From positions 1 to 8,952 of the forward strand of contig DAOVAK010000077.1 of assembly GCA_030671095.1 (NCBI GenBank): a stretch of 8,952 nucleotides of DNA, written 5' to 3'. A program made the position numbers and the translations under genes. Of this stretch, positions 1 to 6,738 are shown piece by piece; the stretch's first letter is position 1; each line of letters starts with the position of its first letter. This DNA is from Deltaproteobacteria bacterium. GTDB lineage: Bacteria; Desulfobacterota; DSM-4660; Desulfatiglandales; HGW-15. Under the pieces are notes generated by a model, which saw only the letters and a list, made by a program, of their open reading frames with translations, searched no databases and was not told the origin of the DNA.

Positions 1-12
1 ACGGAGAGCACC

Positions 13-1308
13 ATGACAAAGACCTTTATGCCCACAGTAAAAACAAAGGAGGAATTGTTAGACCTTCAAGTGGAAGGGCTGAAGTGGACAGTCAACCACG
101 CCTATAAAGGATCCCCGTTTTACCGCAAAAGATTGGATGAACAGGGAGTAAAAACAGAGGATATACGTTCCCTCGATGACCTGGGAAAGCTCCCCTTAAC
201 GACCGCTGATGACCTGAGGGAGGGCTACCCTTTCCCCCTTCTCTCTGTTCCCCTTGAGAAGGTGGTACGCATCCACGCCTCATCCGGCACCACGGGAAAG
301 AAAAAGGTCCTTTGTTACACACAGAAAGATATCGACGACTGGATGCACTTCTTTGCCCGCTGTTATGAAATGGCACAGCTCACTGCCGAGGATAGGGTGC
401 AGATTACTGCGGGATATGGCCTCTGGACAGCAGGGGTGGGTTTTCAGGTAGGCGCTGAGACATTCGGGGCGGTGGTTATTCCAGTGGGCCCGGGAAATCT
501 GGATTTGCAATGTCAGTTTCTGGTTGATTTCCAGACCACTTTCCTTGTGAGCACTTCGTCCATGGCACTTCTCATGGCTGAAGAGATTAATAGACGGGGA
601 ATTCGCAAAAAAATCAGTCTGAAAAAGCTGACGGTCGGGTCGGAACGGACCAGTGATGCCATGAAAAAACGAATACAGGCGCTTCTCGATTTGGAGGACA
701 TGTTTGATATACCTGGAATGACTGAACTTTATGGCCCGGGAACTGGGTTGGATTGTGTTTACCACACAGGAATCCACTACTGGGCTGATTATTATATCCT
801 GGAAATCCTTGACCCAGACACGCTCAAGCCCGTACCCGAGGGTGAGATAGGAGAAATGGTGGTAACCACGCTGAGAAAAGAGGCCGCCCCCCTGATTCGT
901 TACCGGACCAGGGATCTCACGAGATTAATTACGGGTGATGATTGCCCATGCGGTTCCATCATGCCGCGGCATGATAAGATTTTGGGCCGTTCAGACGATA
1001 TGATTATTTTCAGGGCGGTCAATATCTATCCGGGACAGATTGATCATGTTTTGTCTGGCATCGATGGGATTGGAAGTGAGTATCAGATCCATCTGGATAG
1101 AGGGAAAGACGGAAAAGATTATATGCGTCTGAAGGTTGAACGGGATCAAGGTGTGGAAAGTGCCCAAGACAAAGGATTGAGTAAAATGATAGGCGAAGAG
1201 ATCAAGAAGCAGATCATGGTGAGCCCGGGCGTAGAGTTGGTAGATTACGGCTCTTTGCCTAGATCCGAGAGGAAGACCAAGCGGGTTTTTGATAATAGAG
1301 AGGAATAG
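13..1308 (+). CDS. PaaK-family aryl-CoA ligase (phenylacetate-CoA ligase-like)
   Basis: This cytoplasmic AMP-forming ligase should activate an aromatic carboxylate with ATP and CoA to an aryl-CoA thioester. The 431 residues are full length for the PaaK family. The phosphate-binding loop SSGTTGK is at residues 90-96. The acyl-adenylate motif GMTELYGPG is at 235-243, and YRTRDLTRL at 297-305 supplies the ribose-binding Asp301. The hinge region GRSDDMIIFRAVNIYP is at 325-340. The C-terminal LPRSERKTKRV (415-425) corresponds to the usual LPRSEGKxxRV, with Arg in place of Gly and Lys421 as the probable catalytic lysine. The ATG is preceded by GGAGAG at 3-8. A CPCG pair (311-314) is present, as in many PaaK-like ligases. 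The gene lies upstream of two Mo-flavoenzyme modules, one of HCR type, so a hydroxy- or amino-aromatic acid is a plausible substrate, but sequence alone does not fix it (phenylacetate, hydroxybenzoate, indoleacetate and hydroxynicotinate are all possible). Family assignment is firm; substrate is unknown. Confidence 0.95.
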   Translation: MTKTFMPTVKTKEELLDLQVEGLKWTVNHAYKGSPFYRKRLDEQGVKTEDIRSLDDLGKLPLTTADDLREGYPFPLLSVPLEKVVRIHASSGTTGKKKVLCYTQKDIDDWMHFFARCYEMAQLTAEDRVQITAGYGLWTAGVGFQVGAETFGAVVIPVGPGNLDLQCQFLVDFQTTFLVSTSSMALLMAEEINRRGIRKKISLKKLTVGSERTSDAMKKRIQALLDLEDMFDIPGMTELYGPGTGLDCVYHTGIHYWADYYILEILDPDTLKPVPEGEIGEMVVTTLRKEAAPLIRYRTRDLTRLITGDDCPCGSIMPRHDKILGRSDDMIIFRAVNIYPGQIDHVLSGIDGIGSEYQIHLDRGKDGKDYMRLKVERDQGVESAQDKGLSKMIGEEIKKQIMVSPGVELVDYGSLPRSERKTKRVFDNREE

Positions 1309-1334
1309 ATTTTAGATTTGCGATTTTAGATTTT
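1308..1334. repeat. Short AT-rich direct repeat at the ligase stop codon
   Basis: The 12-mer GATTTTAGATTT occurs at 1308-1319 and again at 1322-1333. The first copy starts on the last base of the ligase stop codon. A related GGATTT follows at 1335-1340. I see no gene in the rest of this spacer (1309-1488), which also holds the inverted repeat at 1386-1467. Confidence 0.6.
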
Positions 1335-1385
1335 GGATTTCTGAACCAGGTCAGGAACAAGATCTGGATTTGGGAATGAGGAATT

Positions 1386-1467
1386 AGTGACAAGTTACGA
1401 GTAACAAGTGACTAGTTGATTCCTTTCACATATTTTACTTTTCACTCGTTACTTGTCACTCGTCACT
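1386..1467. repeat. Imperfect inverted repeat, 25-nt arms
   Basis: The left arm (1386-1410) and right arm (1443-1467) are reverse complements at 21 of 25 positions, around a 32-nt loop. Each arm is built of degenerate repeats of a GTGACRAGT-like word. No run of T follows the right arm, so it does not look like an intrinsic terminator. It ends 21 nt before the next start codon. It has the look of a dispersed palindromic repeat rather than a gene-specific regulator. Confidence 0.75.
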
Positions 1468-1488
1468 CTCCATCAAGCAAGTAGGCAT

Positions 1489-2343
1489 ATGAAGAGATTT
1501 GATTACTACCGACCTCAAACACTAAAAGAAGCCTTTTCCCTCATGGAGAAATTGAAAGGCCATGCTAAATACATTGCAGGAGGCACGGATATTCTGGTGA
1601 GGATAAAGCAGAAGGCCATCCAGCCAGACGCATTAGTTTCTCTAACGGGAGTAAGCACTCTGAACAATATCAGCCATAATGGCGGATTATCTTTGGGAAG
1701 TATGACCCCTTTCAGGGATTTGGAAAGAGATCCCGTTATTGCCCGGAAATATCCGGCTCTTGCGCAAGCCGTCTCACTCCTTGCAAATCCCCAGGTCAGG
1801 AATGTGGCCACAATGGGAGGCAACCTGAGCAATTCTGCGCCGTCCGCTGATTGTGCACCTCCCCTCATGGTCATGGAGGCCACTCTGAAATTGCAGGGCC
1901 CAGGTGGGGAACGGGAAGTCCCCATTGATGATTTTTTCACTGGGCCCGGTGAGAATTGCATGGAGGCAGAAGAGGCATTGACCGAAATCCACATGCCAGA
2001 AAAGGCGAACCCCACCGGCATGGCCTTTTTGAAGGTGGGACGCGTGGCCCAGGATATCGCTGTTGTCAATGCTGCGGCTTTGGTGGTTATGGATAAGAAG
2101 AAATTTCGGCAATGCCGGTTGGCTGTGGGAGCTGTCGCCCCTGTCCCGTTAAGACTGAAAAAGGTGGAAAAACTTATAGAAGGAGAAGAGATTGGACCGG
2201 AACTATTGGATCGCGTCGGTCAAATGGTGGAACAGGAGGTCAGTCCCATCACGGATGTGCGTTCCACTGAAGAATACAGAAGGATCATGTCCGGGGTGTT
2301 GATTAAGAGAGCTATCCAGCAAGCCCTGGAGAATATGGACTAG
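1489..2343 (+). CDS. FAD-binding subunit of a xanthine dehydrogenase-family Mo enzyme (module 1)
   Basis: This is the medium subunit, which binds FAD and passes electrons between the [2Fe-2S] subunit and an external redox partner. The 284 residues show the two FAD-binding signatures: IAGGTDILVRIKQ (29-41) and TMGGNLSNSAPSADCAPPLM (108-127). The C-terminal half is the CoxM/XDH-type domain, ending in a typical YRRIMSGVLIKRAI (263-276). It lacks the four-cysteine [4Fe-4S] insertion that the module-2 homologue has directly after GGNL; that stretch is 38 residues shorter here. I chose the ATG at 1489 because the product then begins MKRFDYYRPQTL, as relatives do. The upstream in-frame TTG at 1453 lies inside the inverted repeat and would add 12 residues unlike the family. 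The ribosome site is weak (AGTAGG at 1480-1485). It is followed 120 nt later by the [2Fe-2S] subunit. The substrate is not determined. Confidence 0.93.
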   Translation: MKRFDYYRPQTLKEAFSLMEKLKGHAKYIAGGTDILVRIKQKAIQPDALVSLTGVSTLNNISHNGGLSLGSMTPFRDLERDPVIARKYPALAQAVSLLANPQVRNVATMGGNLSNSAPSADCAPPLMVMEATLKLQGPGGEREVPIDDFFTGPGENCMEAEEALTEIHMPEKANPTGMAFLKVGRVAQDIAVVNAAALVVMDKKKFRQCRLAVGAVAPVPLRLKKVEKLIEGEEIGPELLDRVGQMVEQEVSPITDVRSTEEYRRIMSGVLIKRAIQQALENMD

Positions 2344-2357
2344 GATCCAGAATTCGG

Positions 2358-2396
2358 ATTTCGGAATGAAAATTTTGACATTTGGCATTTCGAAAT
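2358..2396. repeat. Small AT-rich inverted repeat in the FAD/[2Fe-2S] spacer
   Basis: ATTTCGGAATG (2358-2368) is the reverse complement of CATTTCGAAAT (2386-2396) at 10 of 11 positions. The right arm extended by one base (2386-2397) is itself a perfect 12-bp palindrome. The surrounding spacer (2344-2463) has no open frame with family character; it ends with the AAGGGGA ribosome site (2453-2459) of the next gene. Confidence 0.55.
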
Positions 2397-2463
2397 GGAG
2401 CGATCTCAATCCCCAGATGGTATCTGAGATTTGGTCATAAGTTATGAGAGTAAAGGGGAATGA

Positions 2464-2946
2464 ATGAAAAAGGTCGTTAACTTCATCCTAAATGGCTATG
2501 AGGTCTCTGCTGAAGTGGAATCCCATAAGATGCTGTTGCAGGTCATCAGAGATGAATTCCAACTGACAGGGACGAAGGAAGGTTGCGGTGAGGGTGAATG
2601 CGGATCATGTACGGTGCTGGTGGATGGTATGAGCGTAGATTCATGCCTATATCCTGCCTTTGAGGTGGAAGGCAAAACAGTAACGACTATCGAGGGATTG
2701 CTGGGGGAAGGTCACACGCTCCATCCCGTTCAAGAGGCCTTTGTGGAAAATGGGGGCGTGCAGTGTGGTTTTTGTACACCAGGCATGATCATGTCAGCAA
2801 AAGCGCTTTTGGATGAGATCCCTGATCCCAGCGATGCGCAGATAAAGAGGGGTATTTCTGGGAACCTGTGTCGCTGTACAGGATATGTCCAGATCATTGA
2901 TTCCATAAGAAAGGCCGCGGAGAAGCTGCAAAGCCAGAATTTATAA
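2464..2946 (+). CDS. [2Fe-2S] iron-sulfur subunit of XDH-family Mo enzyme (module 1)
   Basis: This small subunit carries electrons between the Mo-pterin site and the FAD subunit through two [2Fe-2S] clusters. At 160 residues it is standard for the CoxS/HcrC/NdhS family. The plant-type ferredoxin domain has cluster ligands C41, C46, C49 and C61 (pattern CGEGECGSC). The C-terminal helical domain has C101, C104, C136 and C138 (patterns CGFC and CRC). All eight ligands are present, so both clusters should form. The ATG has AAGGGG at 2453-2458, 5 nt upstream. No twin-arginine signal is present, consistent with a cytoplasmic enzyme. The neighbours are its FAD subunit upstream and Mo subunit downstream; the 228-nt gap to the latter is filled by a GC-rich palindrome. 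It is clearly paralogous to 6735-7223. Confidence 0.96.
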   Translation: MKKVVNFILNGYEVSAEVESHKMLLQVIRDEFQLTGTKEGCGEGECGSCTVLVDGMSVDSCLYPAFEVEGKTVTTIEGLLGEGHTLHPVQEAFVENGGVQCGFCTPGMIMSAKALLDEIPDPSDAQIKRGISGNLCRCTGYVQIIDSIRKAAEKLQSQNL

Positions 2947-3035
2947 TAAGATAAATTGCCCCAATCATATTGATATCATTGAGAGGTCCAAAAATCTAGT
3001 ATAGCGTCTCGCAAATGAGTTGAATATATGAAGTC

Positions 3036-3124
3036 CACCCCCACCCCGCCCTCCCCCTCGAGGGGGAGGGTTAGGCCTGCCCGCCATCGCGAGCCGCTCA
3101 GGCGAGGCGGGCGGGGTGGGGGTG
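3036..3124. repeat. Nested GC-rich palindromic element in the [2Fe-2S]/Mo subunit spacer
   Basis: The outer arms are perfect 16-bp reverse complements (3036-3051 and 3109-3124). Inside them, 3049-3070 is a perfect 22-bp palindrome centred on CTCGAG, and 3075-3115 is a second palindromic unit with arms GCCCGCC (3079-3085) and GGCGGGC (3106-3112). The 3075-3115 unit recurs inverted at 4484-4523 inside the downstream gene. The rest of the spacer (2947-3035 and 3125-3165) shows nothing recognisable. No T tract directly follows the arms, so a terminator role is not supported, though the structure could stabilise or attenuate the transcript. Confidence 0.85.
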
Positions 3125-3165
3125 AGGCCAACGAGTTATGAAACTTATTTTTGAGACATAACACT

Positions 3166-3170
3166 AGGAG
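3166..3170 (+). promoter_or_regulatory. Ribosome binding site deciding the Mo-subunit start
   Basis: AGGAG lies 4 nt before the ATG at 3175. The alternative in-frame TTG at 3151 has no purine-rich site upstream and would add 8 residues with no family character, so 3175 is preferred. Confidence 0.65.
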
Positions 3171-3174
3171 CCAG

Positions 3175-5604
3175 ATGACTGAATACAGTTTCATTGGAAG
3201 TGAAACGCCGAGGCCTGATGCGCCGGATAAAGTTGCGGGCAAGGCCGTATATATCCATGACCTTGTAAGGCCTGGCATGCTATTTGGCAAGATCAAATTC
3301 AGTGAATATGCACATGCCAGAATAAGGCAAGTGGATACGTCGAAGGCTGAGAAGCTGCCTGGCGTTCGAGCCGTCATTACGGGCTACAACACCCCTGAAA
3401 TCAGGATCGGATTCATCAGAGATAACTTTGCCTTAAAGAGGGACAAGGTGAGGCAGTTCCGCGATGAGGTGGCCGCGGTGGCTGCTACAGATCCGGAGAT
3501 TGCTGAAGAAGCCATAGAACTCATTAAGGTGGAGTATGAAGAACTCCCCGCAGTGTTTGATCCGGAAGAGGCCCTGCAGGAAGGCGCTCTCCTTATACAT
3601 GAACAGGACCCGAGAGGACGGCCCAAAGAGGACAACCTGGTTCCAGTCCCTTGGAAATTTGTGGCGGGCGATGTGGAAAAGGCCAAACAGGAGGCGACAG
3701 TCATTGCGGAAGATTCCTTTCAAACCCCACTCATACAGCAGTCATGCCTGGGCACTTCGGGGTGCATCGCAGAGTTTGATCTACAGAACAATCTGCTCAT
3801 CCACACAAAGACACAGATCCCCTTTTTGGCACAGAATGATTTCAATCGGGCCCTTGCGGCCATGGGACTGAGAGGGAAAAACACAAGGGTCATTGTTCCG
3901 ACGCTAGGAGGTTCTTTTGGGACGGGACTTGATACTCACGGGTATGAGTATATTGCCATCCTTTTGGCCTTCGAGACCGGCAGGCCGGTTAAGATAGTTC
4001 TAAGCCGTGAAGAGGAATTCACTGCCCTGTCGCCCCGACAATCCACGAAGACTTATATTGCTCAGGGATGTGACAAGGAAGGTAAACTTACCTTTCGAGA
4101 AGTGAGAATGATCCTTGACAACGGGGCTTACACCTCCTGGGGTGCCACGACGCCAAGCGTGATGATGCTTCCTGTATCCTCGCTTTACAGGGTCCCCAAT
4201 GTGTTTTACGAGACCAAGATCGTATATACCAACAACACCTACTGCCAGGCCATGAGGGGATATGGGAATCCGCAGGCGACTTGGCCCATAGAGAGCAATA
4301 TCGACCAGCTTGCCGAGGCAGCCGGTATGGATCCTTTTGAGTTCAGAATGCTGAACAGCAACATCCCGAATGATTTGACCCCCATGGGGCTTGAGATCAC
4401 GACGTGTGGGTTGAAGGAATGTTTGGAGGGAGTCGCAGAAAAGCTCGACTGGAAAGAGAAGTGGGGAAAGGGTAGGAAAGAGGCCCGCCCGCCTCACCTG
4501 AGCGCTCTCGAAGGCGGGCAGGCACGAGGTGTGGGAATGGCTTGCCTTTTTCATGTAGGGGGTTCGGGCCGCGTCTACCGTTCGGATGGAACAGGCATAA
4601 TCATGAAACTAGATGATTTCGGGAATGTATCAGTCATCACCGGTGGCGTGGAAATGGGGCAGGGATTCAATGCAGCGCTTACAATCGCTTCTGCTGAAGC
4701 GCTGGGAGTGACGCCAGATAAGGTCACAATATTTTCTGGGGACACGGCGACCTGCCCCTGGGATGTGGGGACACATGCCAGCCGGGGAATTTTTACGTCC
4801 GGAAATGCCGCCATCCTGGCAGCTCAGAAGGCGAGAGAAAAGATATTTCAGCTGGCCGCGGAGCACTTTATGCCTCGGGTACACTTCAATCTCAAAAGGC
4901 GAGAAAAGAAAGATCCCGATTTTGAGATCCCTGACCTGAATTTTGAGAGGATCTGCGATCCATCGGAGTTTGACATGAGGGAGAATATCGTCTTCATGAA
5001 AGAGGAGCCTCATAACCCTCTGCTGCAACTCGGGTTGGATGAAATATTGAGAGAGGCCCATTACAAGGAACAAGGGACCATGATCATCACCGAGGCCTTT
5101 TATGACCCTTGCAACCAGATGATCGACGCTAAGACCTGTAGGGGTAATATGTCCGCCACCTACATCTTTGGGACGCAGGGAGCGGAAGTGGCGGTGGATT
5201 TAGAGACAGGAAAGGTGAAGGTTTTGCAAGTTGTGGCGGCCCACGATGTGGGGAGGGTCATAAGCCAGCAGACCATAAAGGGTCAGATTTATGGTGGGGT
5301 GGTCATGGGCTTAGGATATGCCCTTTGCGAAGAATATAAGACGGACAAGGGAAAGAATCTAAATCCTAATTTCTTGGACTATAAGATATTTTCAGCATCG
5401 GACATGGACTTTCCCGTTCACGTGAAATGCATTGAGACTGACGACATAGAAGGACCTTTTGGTGCAAAGGGTGTGGGAGAGCCCGGTCTTGTCCCTACAG
5501 CGCCGGCCATCGCGAATGCCATATATGATGCCATAGGGGTAAGGATCAAGGACTTACCCATCACACCGGAAAAGGTTCTTGCTGCACTAAAGGCGAAAGA
5601 GTAA
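3175..5604 (+). CDS. Molybdopterin-binding large subunit of XDH-family Mo enzyme (module 1), HCR-alpha-like
   Basis: This catalytic subunit should hold the Mo-pterin cofactor. It has 809 residues: an a/b hammerhead domain (about 10-130), then the two MoCo-binding domains. Cofactor motifs are GGSFGTG (245-251, in place of the usual GGGFGGK), AMRGYGNPQ (359-367, Arg361), EMGQG (493-497) and THASRGIF (533-540). GVGEPG contains Glu769, the position of the catalytic base of the family. The region GNMSATYIFGTQGAEVAVDLETG resembles the HCR alpha branch. There is no CODH-type CSFR loop, so CO oxidation is unlikely. Two stretches are longer than in close relatives: about 566-598 (charged, perhaps a subfamily trait) and 437-450, which is translated from a palindromic repeat. 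With its FAD partner lacking the extra [4Fe-4S] site, it may work as a hydroxylase/dehydrogenase or as a reductase with another donor. Substrate is unknown; family assignment is firm. Confidence 0.95.
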   Translation: MTEYSFIGSETPRPDAPDKVAGKAVYIHDLVRPGMLFGKIKFSEYAHARIRQVDTSKAEKLPGVRAVITGYNTPEIRIGFIRDNFALKRDKVRQFRDEVAAVAATDPEIAEEAIELIKVEYEELPAVFDPEEALQEGALLIHEQDPRGRPKEDNLVPVPWKFVAGDVEKAKQEATVIAEDSFQTPLIQQSCLGTSGCIAEFDLQNNLLIHTKTQIPFLAQNDFNRALAAMGLRGKNTRVIVPTLGGSFGTGLDTHGYEYIAILLAFETGRPVKIVLSREEEFTALSPRQSTKTYIAQGCDKEGKLTFREVRMILDNGAYTSWGATTPSVMMLPVSSLYRVPNVFYETKIVYTNNTYCQAMRGYGNPQATWPIESNIDQLAEAAGMDPFEFRMLNSNIPNDLTPMGLEITTCGLKECLEGVAEKLDWKEKWGKGRKEARPPHLSALEGGQARGVGMACLFHVGGSGRVYRSDGTGIIMKLDDFGNVSVITGGVEMGQGFNAALTIASAEALGVTPDKVTIFSGDTATCPWDVGTHASRGIFTSGNAAILAAQKAREKIFQLAAEHFMPRVHFNLKRREKKDPDFEIPDLNFERICDPSEFDMRENIVFMKEEPHNPLLQLGLDEILREAHYKEQGTMIITEAFYDPCNQMIDAKTCRGNMSATYIFGTQGAEVAVDLETGKVKVLQVVAAHDVGRVISQQTIKGQIYGGVVMGLGYALCEEYKTDKGKNLNPNFLDYKIFSASDMDFPVHVKCIETDDIEGPFGAKGVGEPGLVPTAPAIANAIYDAIGVRIKDLPITPEKVLAALKAKE
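4483..4524. repeat. Palindromic repeat copy inserted in frame within the Mo-subunit gene
   Basis: Bases 4484-4523, read on the minus strand, match the spacer unit 3075-3115 at 37 of 41 aligned positions (three mismatches, one 1-nt gap), with similarity stopping sharply at both ends. The codons 4483-4524 encode 14 residues (437-450, ARPPHLSALEGGQA). The paralogous Mo subunit in this window reads KKKYGKLPPW then RGIGI, where this one reads KEKWGKGRKE, the 14 residues, then RGVGM. The extra block is therefore exactly the repeat, rounded to whole codons. It lies in the link before the second MoCo domain, probably a surface loop. Confidence 0.85.
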
Positions 5605-5608
5605 TCTT

Positions 5609-5703
5609 TCACCGCAAAGGCGCTGAGAGAGCAGAGGAATATGGTTTCGATTCACGAACCGTCGCCACATAATGCAACCCAGGTCTTTGCGTCTCAACGG
5701 TGA
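5609..5703. repeat. Imperfect inverted repeat between the two enzyme modules
   Basis: The left end (5609-5628, beginning TCACCGCAAAGG) and right end (5684-5703, ending CAACGGTGA) are reverse complements at 14 of 20 positions, with perfect 6-bp tips TCACCG/CGGTGA. It begins 5 nt after the stop of the first Mo subunit. No gene is visible in the spacer 5605-5736. It resembles, from memory, a CACCGCAAAG-type dispersed repeat seen in Desulfobacterota spacers; I could not check this. Confidence 0.6.
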
Positions 5704-5722
5704 GCTATAAGCAAATAATGAA

Positions 5723-5727
5723 AGAGG
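5723..5727 (+). promoter_or_regulatory. Ribosome binding site for a TTG start
   Basis: AGAGG lies 9 nt before the TTG at 5737. The nearby ATG at 5718 opens only a four-codon frame (ATG to TAG at 5730-5732), so the TTG is the start that yields the family N-terminus MRLPSFEYLEP. Confidence 0.65.
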
Positions 5728-5736
5728 ATTAGTTAG

Positions 5737-6738
5737 TTGAGACTACCATCCTTTGAATATCTTGAACCCAAGAATCTGGGAGAAGCCCTGGAATTTCTGG
5801 CCGCCCATGGTGACAAGGCGAGGGTTATTGCGGGCGGAACCGATCTGATCGTGCGGATGAAACAGCGTCTGGTAGAGCCCGCTTTTCTGATCAGCCTGAA
5901 AAACCTGCAGGAGCTGGACTTTATTCGCGAGGAGAACGGCGTCGCAATGATCGGTGCCATGACGCCTCTCTCCTCCTTAATGGATTCGGAGCTCATTAAA
6001 GCCAATTTTGCAGCGCTCTTCCAGGCCGTCAAACTGATTGGTGCACCCCCCGTCCAGCACTTTCGGGGGACCATTGGTGGGAATCTTTGCCTTCAGACTC
6101 GGTGCCTCTATTACAACCAGTCTGCATTCTGGCGTTCGGGAAGGACAAGGTGCCACAAGGACAATGGGGAAACGTGTTACGCGGAAGAGAACAGCGACCG
6201 GTGCCGGTCCGCCAACCAATCGGATGGGGCCTGCGCTCTGATGGCCCTGGGTGCAAAGGTCAGCCTTGCATCCACCAGCGGAAAAAGAATCCTTCCCATT
6301 GAAGAATTTTTTACAGGTAAGGGGGAAAATCCATTTGCCACTGAACCTGACGAAATTGTTGCAGAGATTCATGTGCCAATTGCAGCTAGGGGCCAGGGGA
6401 GCAGCTTTCAGAAGCTGACTTACCGTTCAGCCCTTGACTTTGCCCTGGTTTCTGCCGCTGCATCGTTGGCTTTGGAGAAAGGTAAAATATCTGATGCCAG
6501 GATAGCCATTGGTGGTGCTGGGGCATCCCCCCTTGTTTTGAAGGAGGCAGCGGAGTTATTGATGGGCAAAGACACACAGGACGCGGAGGCTATTGAGGCG
6601 ACGGCCCAGCAGGTTCGGAAACATGCATCCGCCTTTATGGTGGATAATTTGGGGACTACCCTTGAGTACAGGCAGAAGATGTCTGGAGTCATGGCCAGAA
6701 GAGCAATCAAGGAGGCACTAGAGAGAGCGACATCATGA
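5737..6738 (+). CDS. hcrB: 4-hydroxybenzoyl-CoA reductase-type FAD/[4Fe-4S] beta subunit
   Basis: This is the FAD subunit of a 4-hydroxybenzoyl-CoA reductase-type enzyme, which feeds low-potential electrons from ferredoxin toward the Mo site for reductive removal of a ring hydroxyl. The 333 residues have FAD motifs IAGGTDLIVRMKQ (31-43) and GTIGGNL (111-117). Directly after GGNL is a 38-residue insertion relative to the module-1 paralogue. It contains RCLYYNQ (122-128) and cysteines C123, C139, C147 and C156, spaced 16, 8 and 9 residues apart. That is the spacing I recall for the [4Fe-4S] ligands of Thauera aromatica HcrB. C118 and C166 are further cysteines. The cluster-bearing insertion is the defining mark of HCR beta subunits. 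The start is TTG with AGAGG upstream. The stop overlaps the next start by 4 nt (ATGA), indicating translational coupling. The exact substrate could be 4-hydroxybenzoyl-CoA, 4-aminobenzoyl-CoA or a hydroxy-heteroaryl-CoA. Confidence 0.95.
   Translation: MRLPSFEYLEPKNLGEALEFLAAHGDKARVIAGGTDLIVRMKQRLVEPAFLISLKNLQELDFIREENGVAMIGAMTPLSSLMDSELIKANFAALFQAVKLIGAPPVQHFRGTIGGNLCLQTRCLYYNQSAFWRSGRTRCHKDNGETCYAEENSDRCRSANQSDGACALMALGAKVSLASTSGKRILPIEEFFTGKGENPFATEPDEIVAEIHVPIAARGQGSSFQKLTYRSALDFALVSAAASLALEKGKISDARIAIGGAGASPLVLKEAAELLMGKDTQDAEAIEATAQQVRKHASAFMVDNLGTTLEYRQKMSGVMARRAIKEALERATS

Noticed and set aside
280..777. Minus-strand open frame of 165 codons inside the ligase gene
   Set aside because: Antisense shadow of a gene with strong family motifs; no recognisable domain.
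1453..1488. N-terminal extension of the module-1 FAD subunit from the TTG at 1453
   Set aside because: The TTG lies inside the right arm of an inverted repeat and lacks a ribosome site; the ATG at 1489 gives the family N-terminus.
1515..2069. Minus-strand open frame of 184 codons inside the module-1 FAD subunit
   Set aside because: Antisense shadow; composition follows the complementary codons and shows no motif.
3036..3152. Intrinsic terminator at the GC-rich palindrome
   Set aside because: The only T-rich stretch (3147-3152) lies more than 20 nt beyond the right arm, and the operon continues in the same direction.
2976..3377. Minus-strand open frame of 133 codons across the GC-rich spacer
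   Set aside because: It reads through the palindromic repeat (PPRLSGSRWRAG is translated repeat) and then antisense to the Mo-subunit start. No family character and no convincing ribosome site.
4000..4554. Minus-strand open frame of 184 codons inside the Mo subunit
   Set aside because: Antisense shadow of conserved MoCo-binding sequence, without recognisable features.
3175..5604. Aerobic-type CO dehydrogenase large subunit
   Set aside because: The CoxL active-site loop with CSFR is absent; the corresponding stretch is CQAMRGYG, and the neighbours are aromatic-CoA genes.
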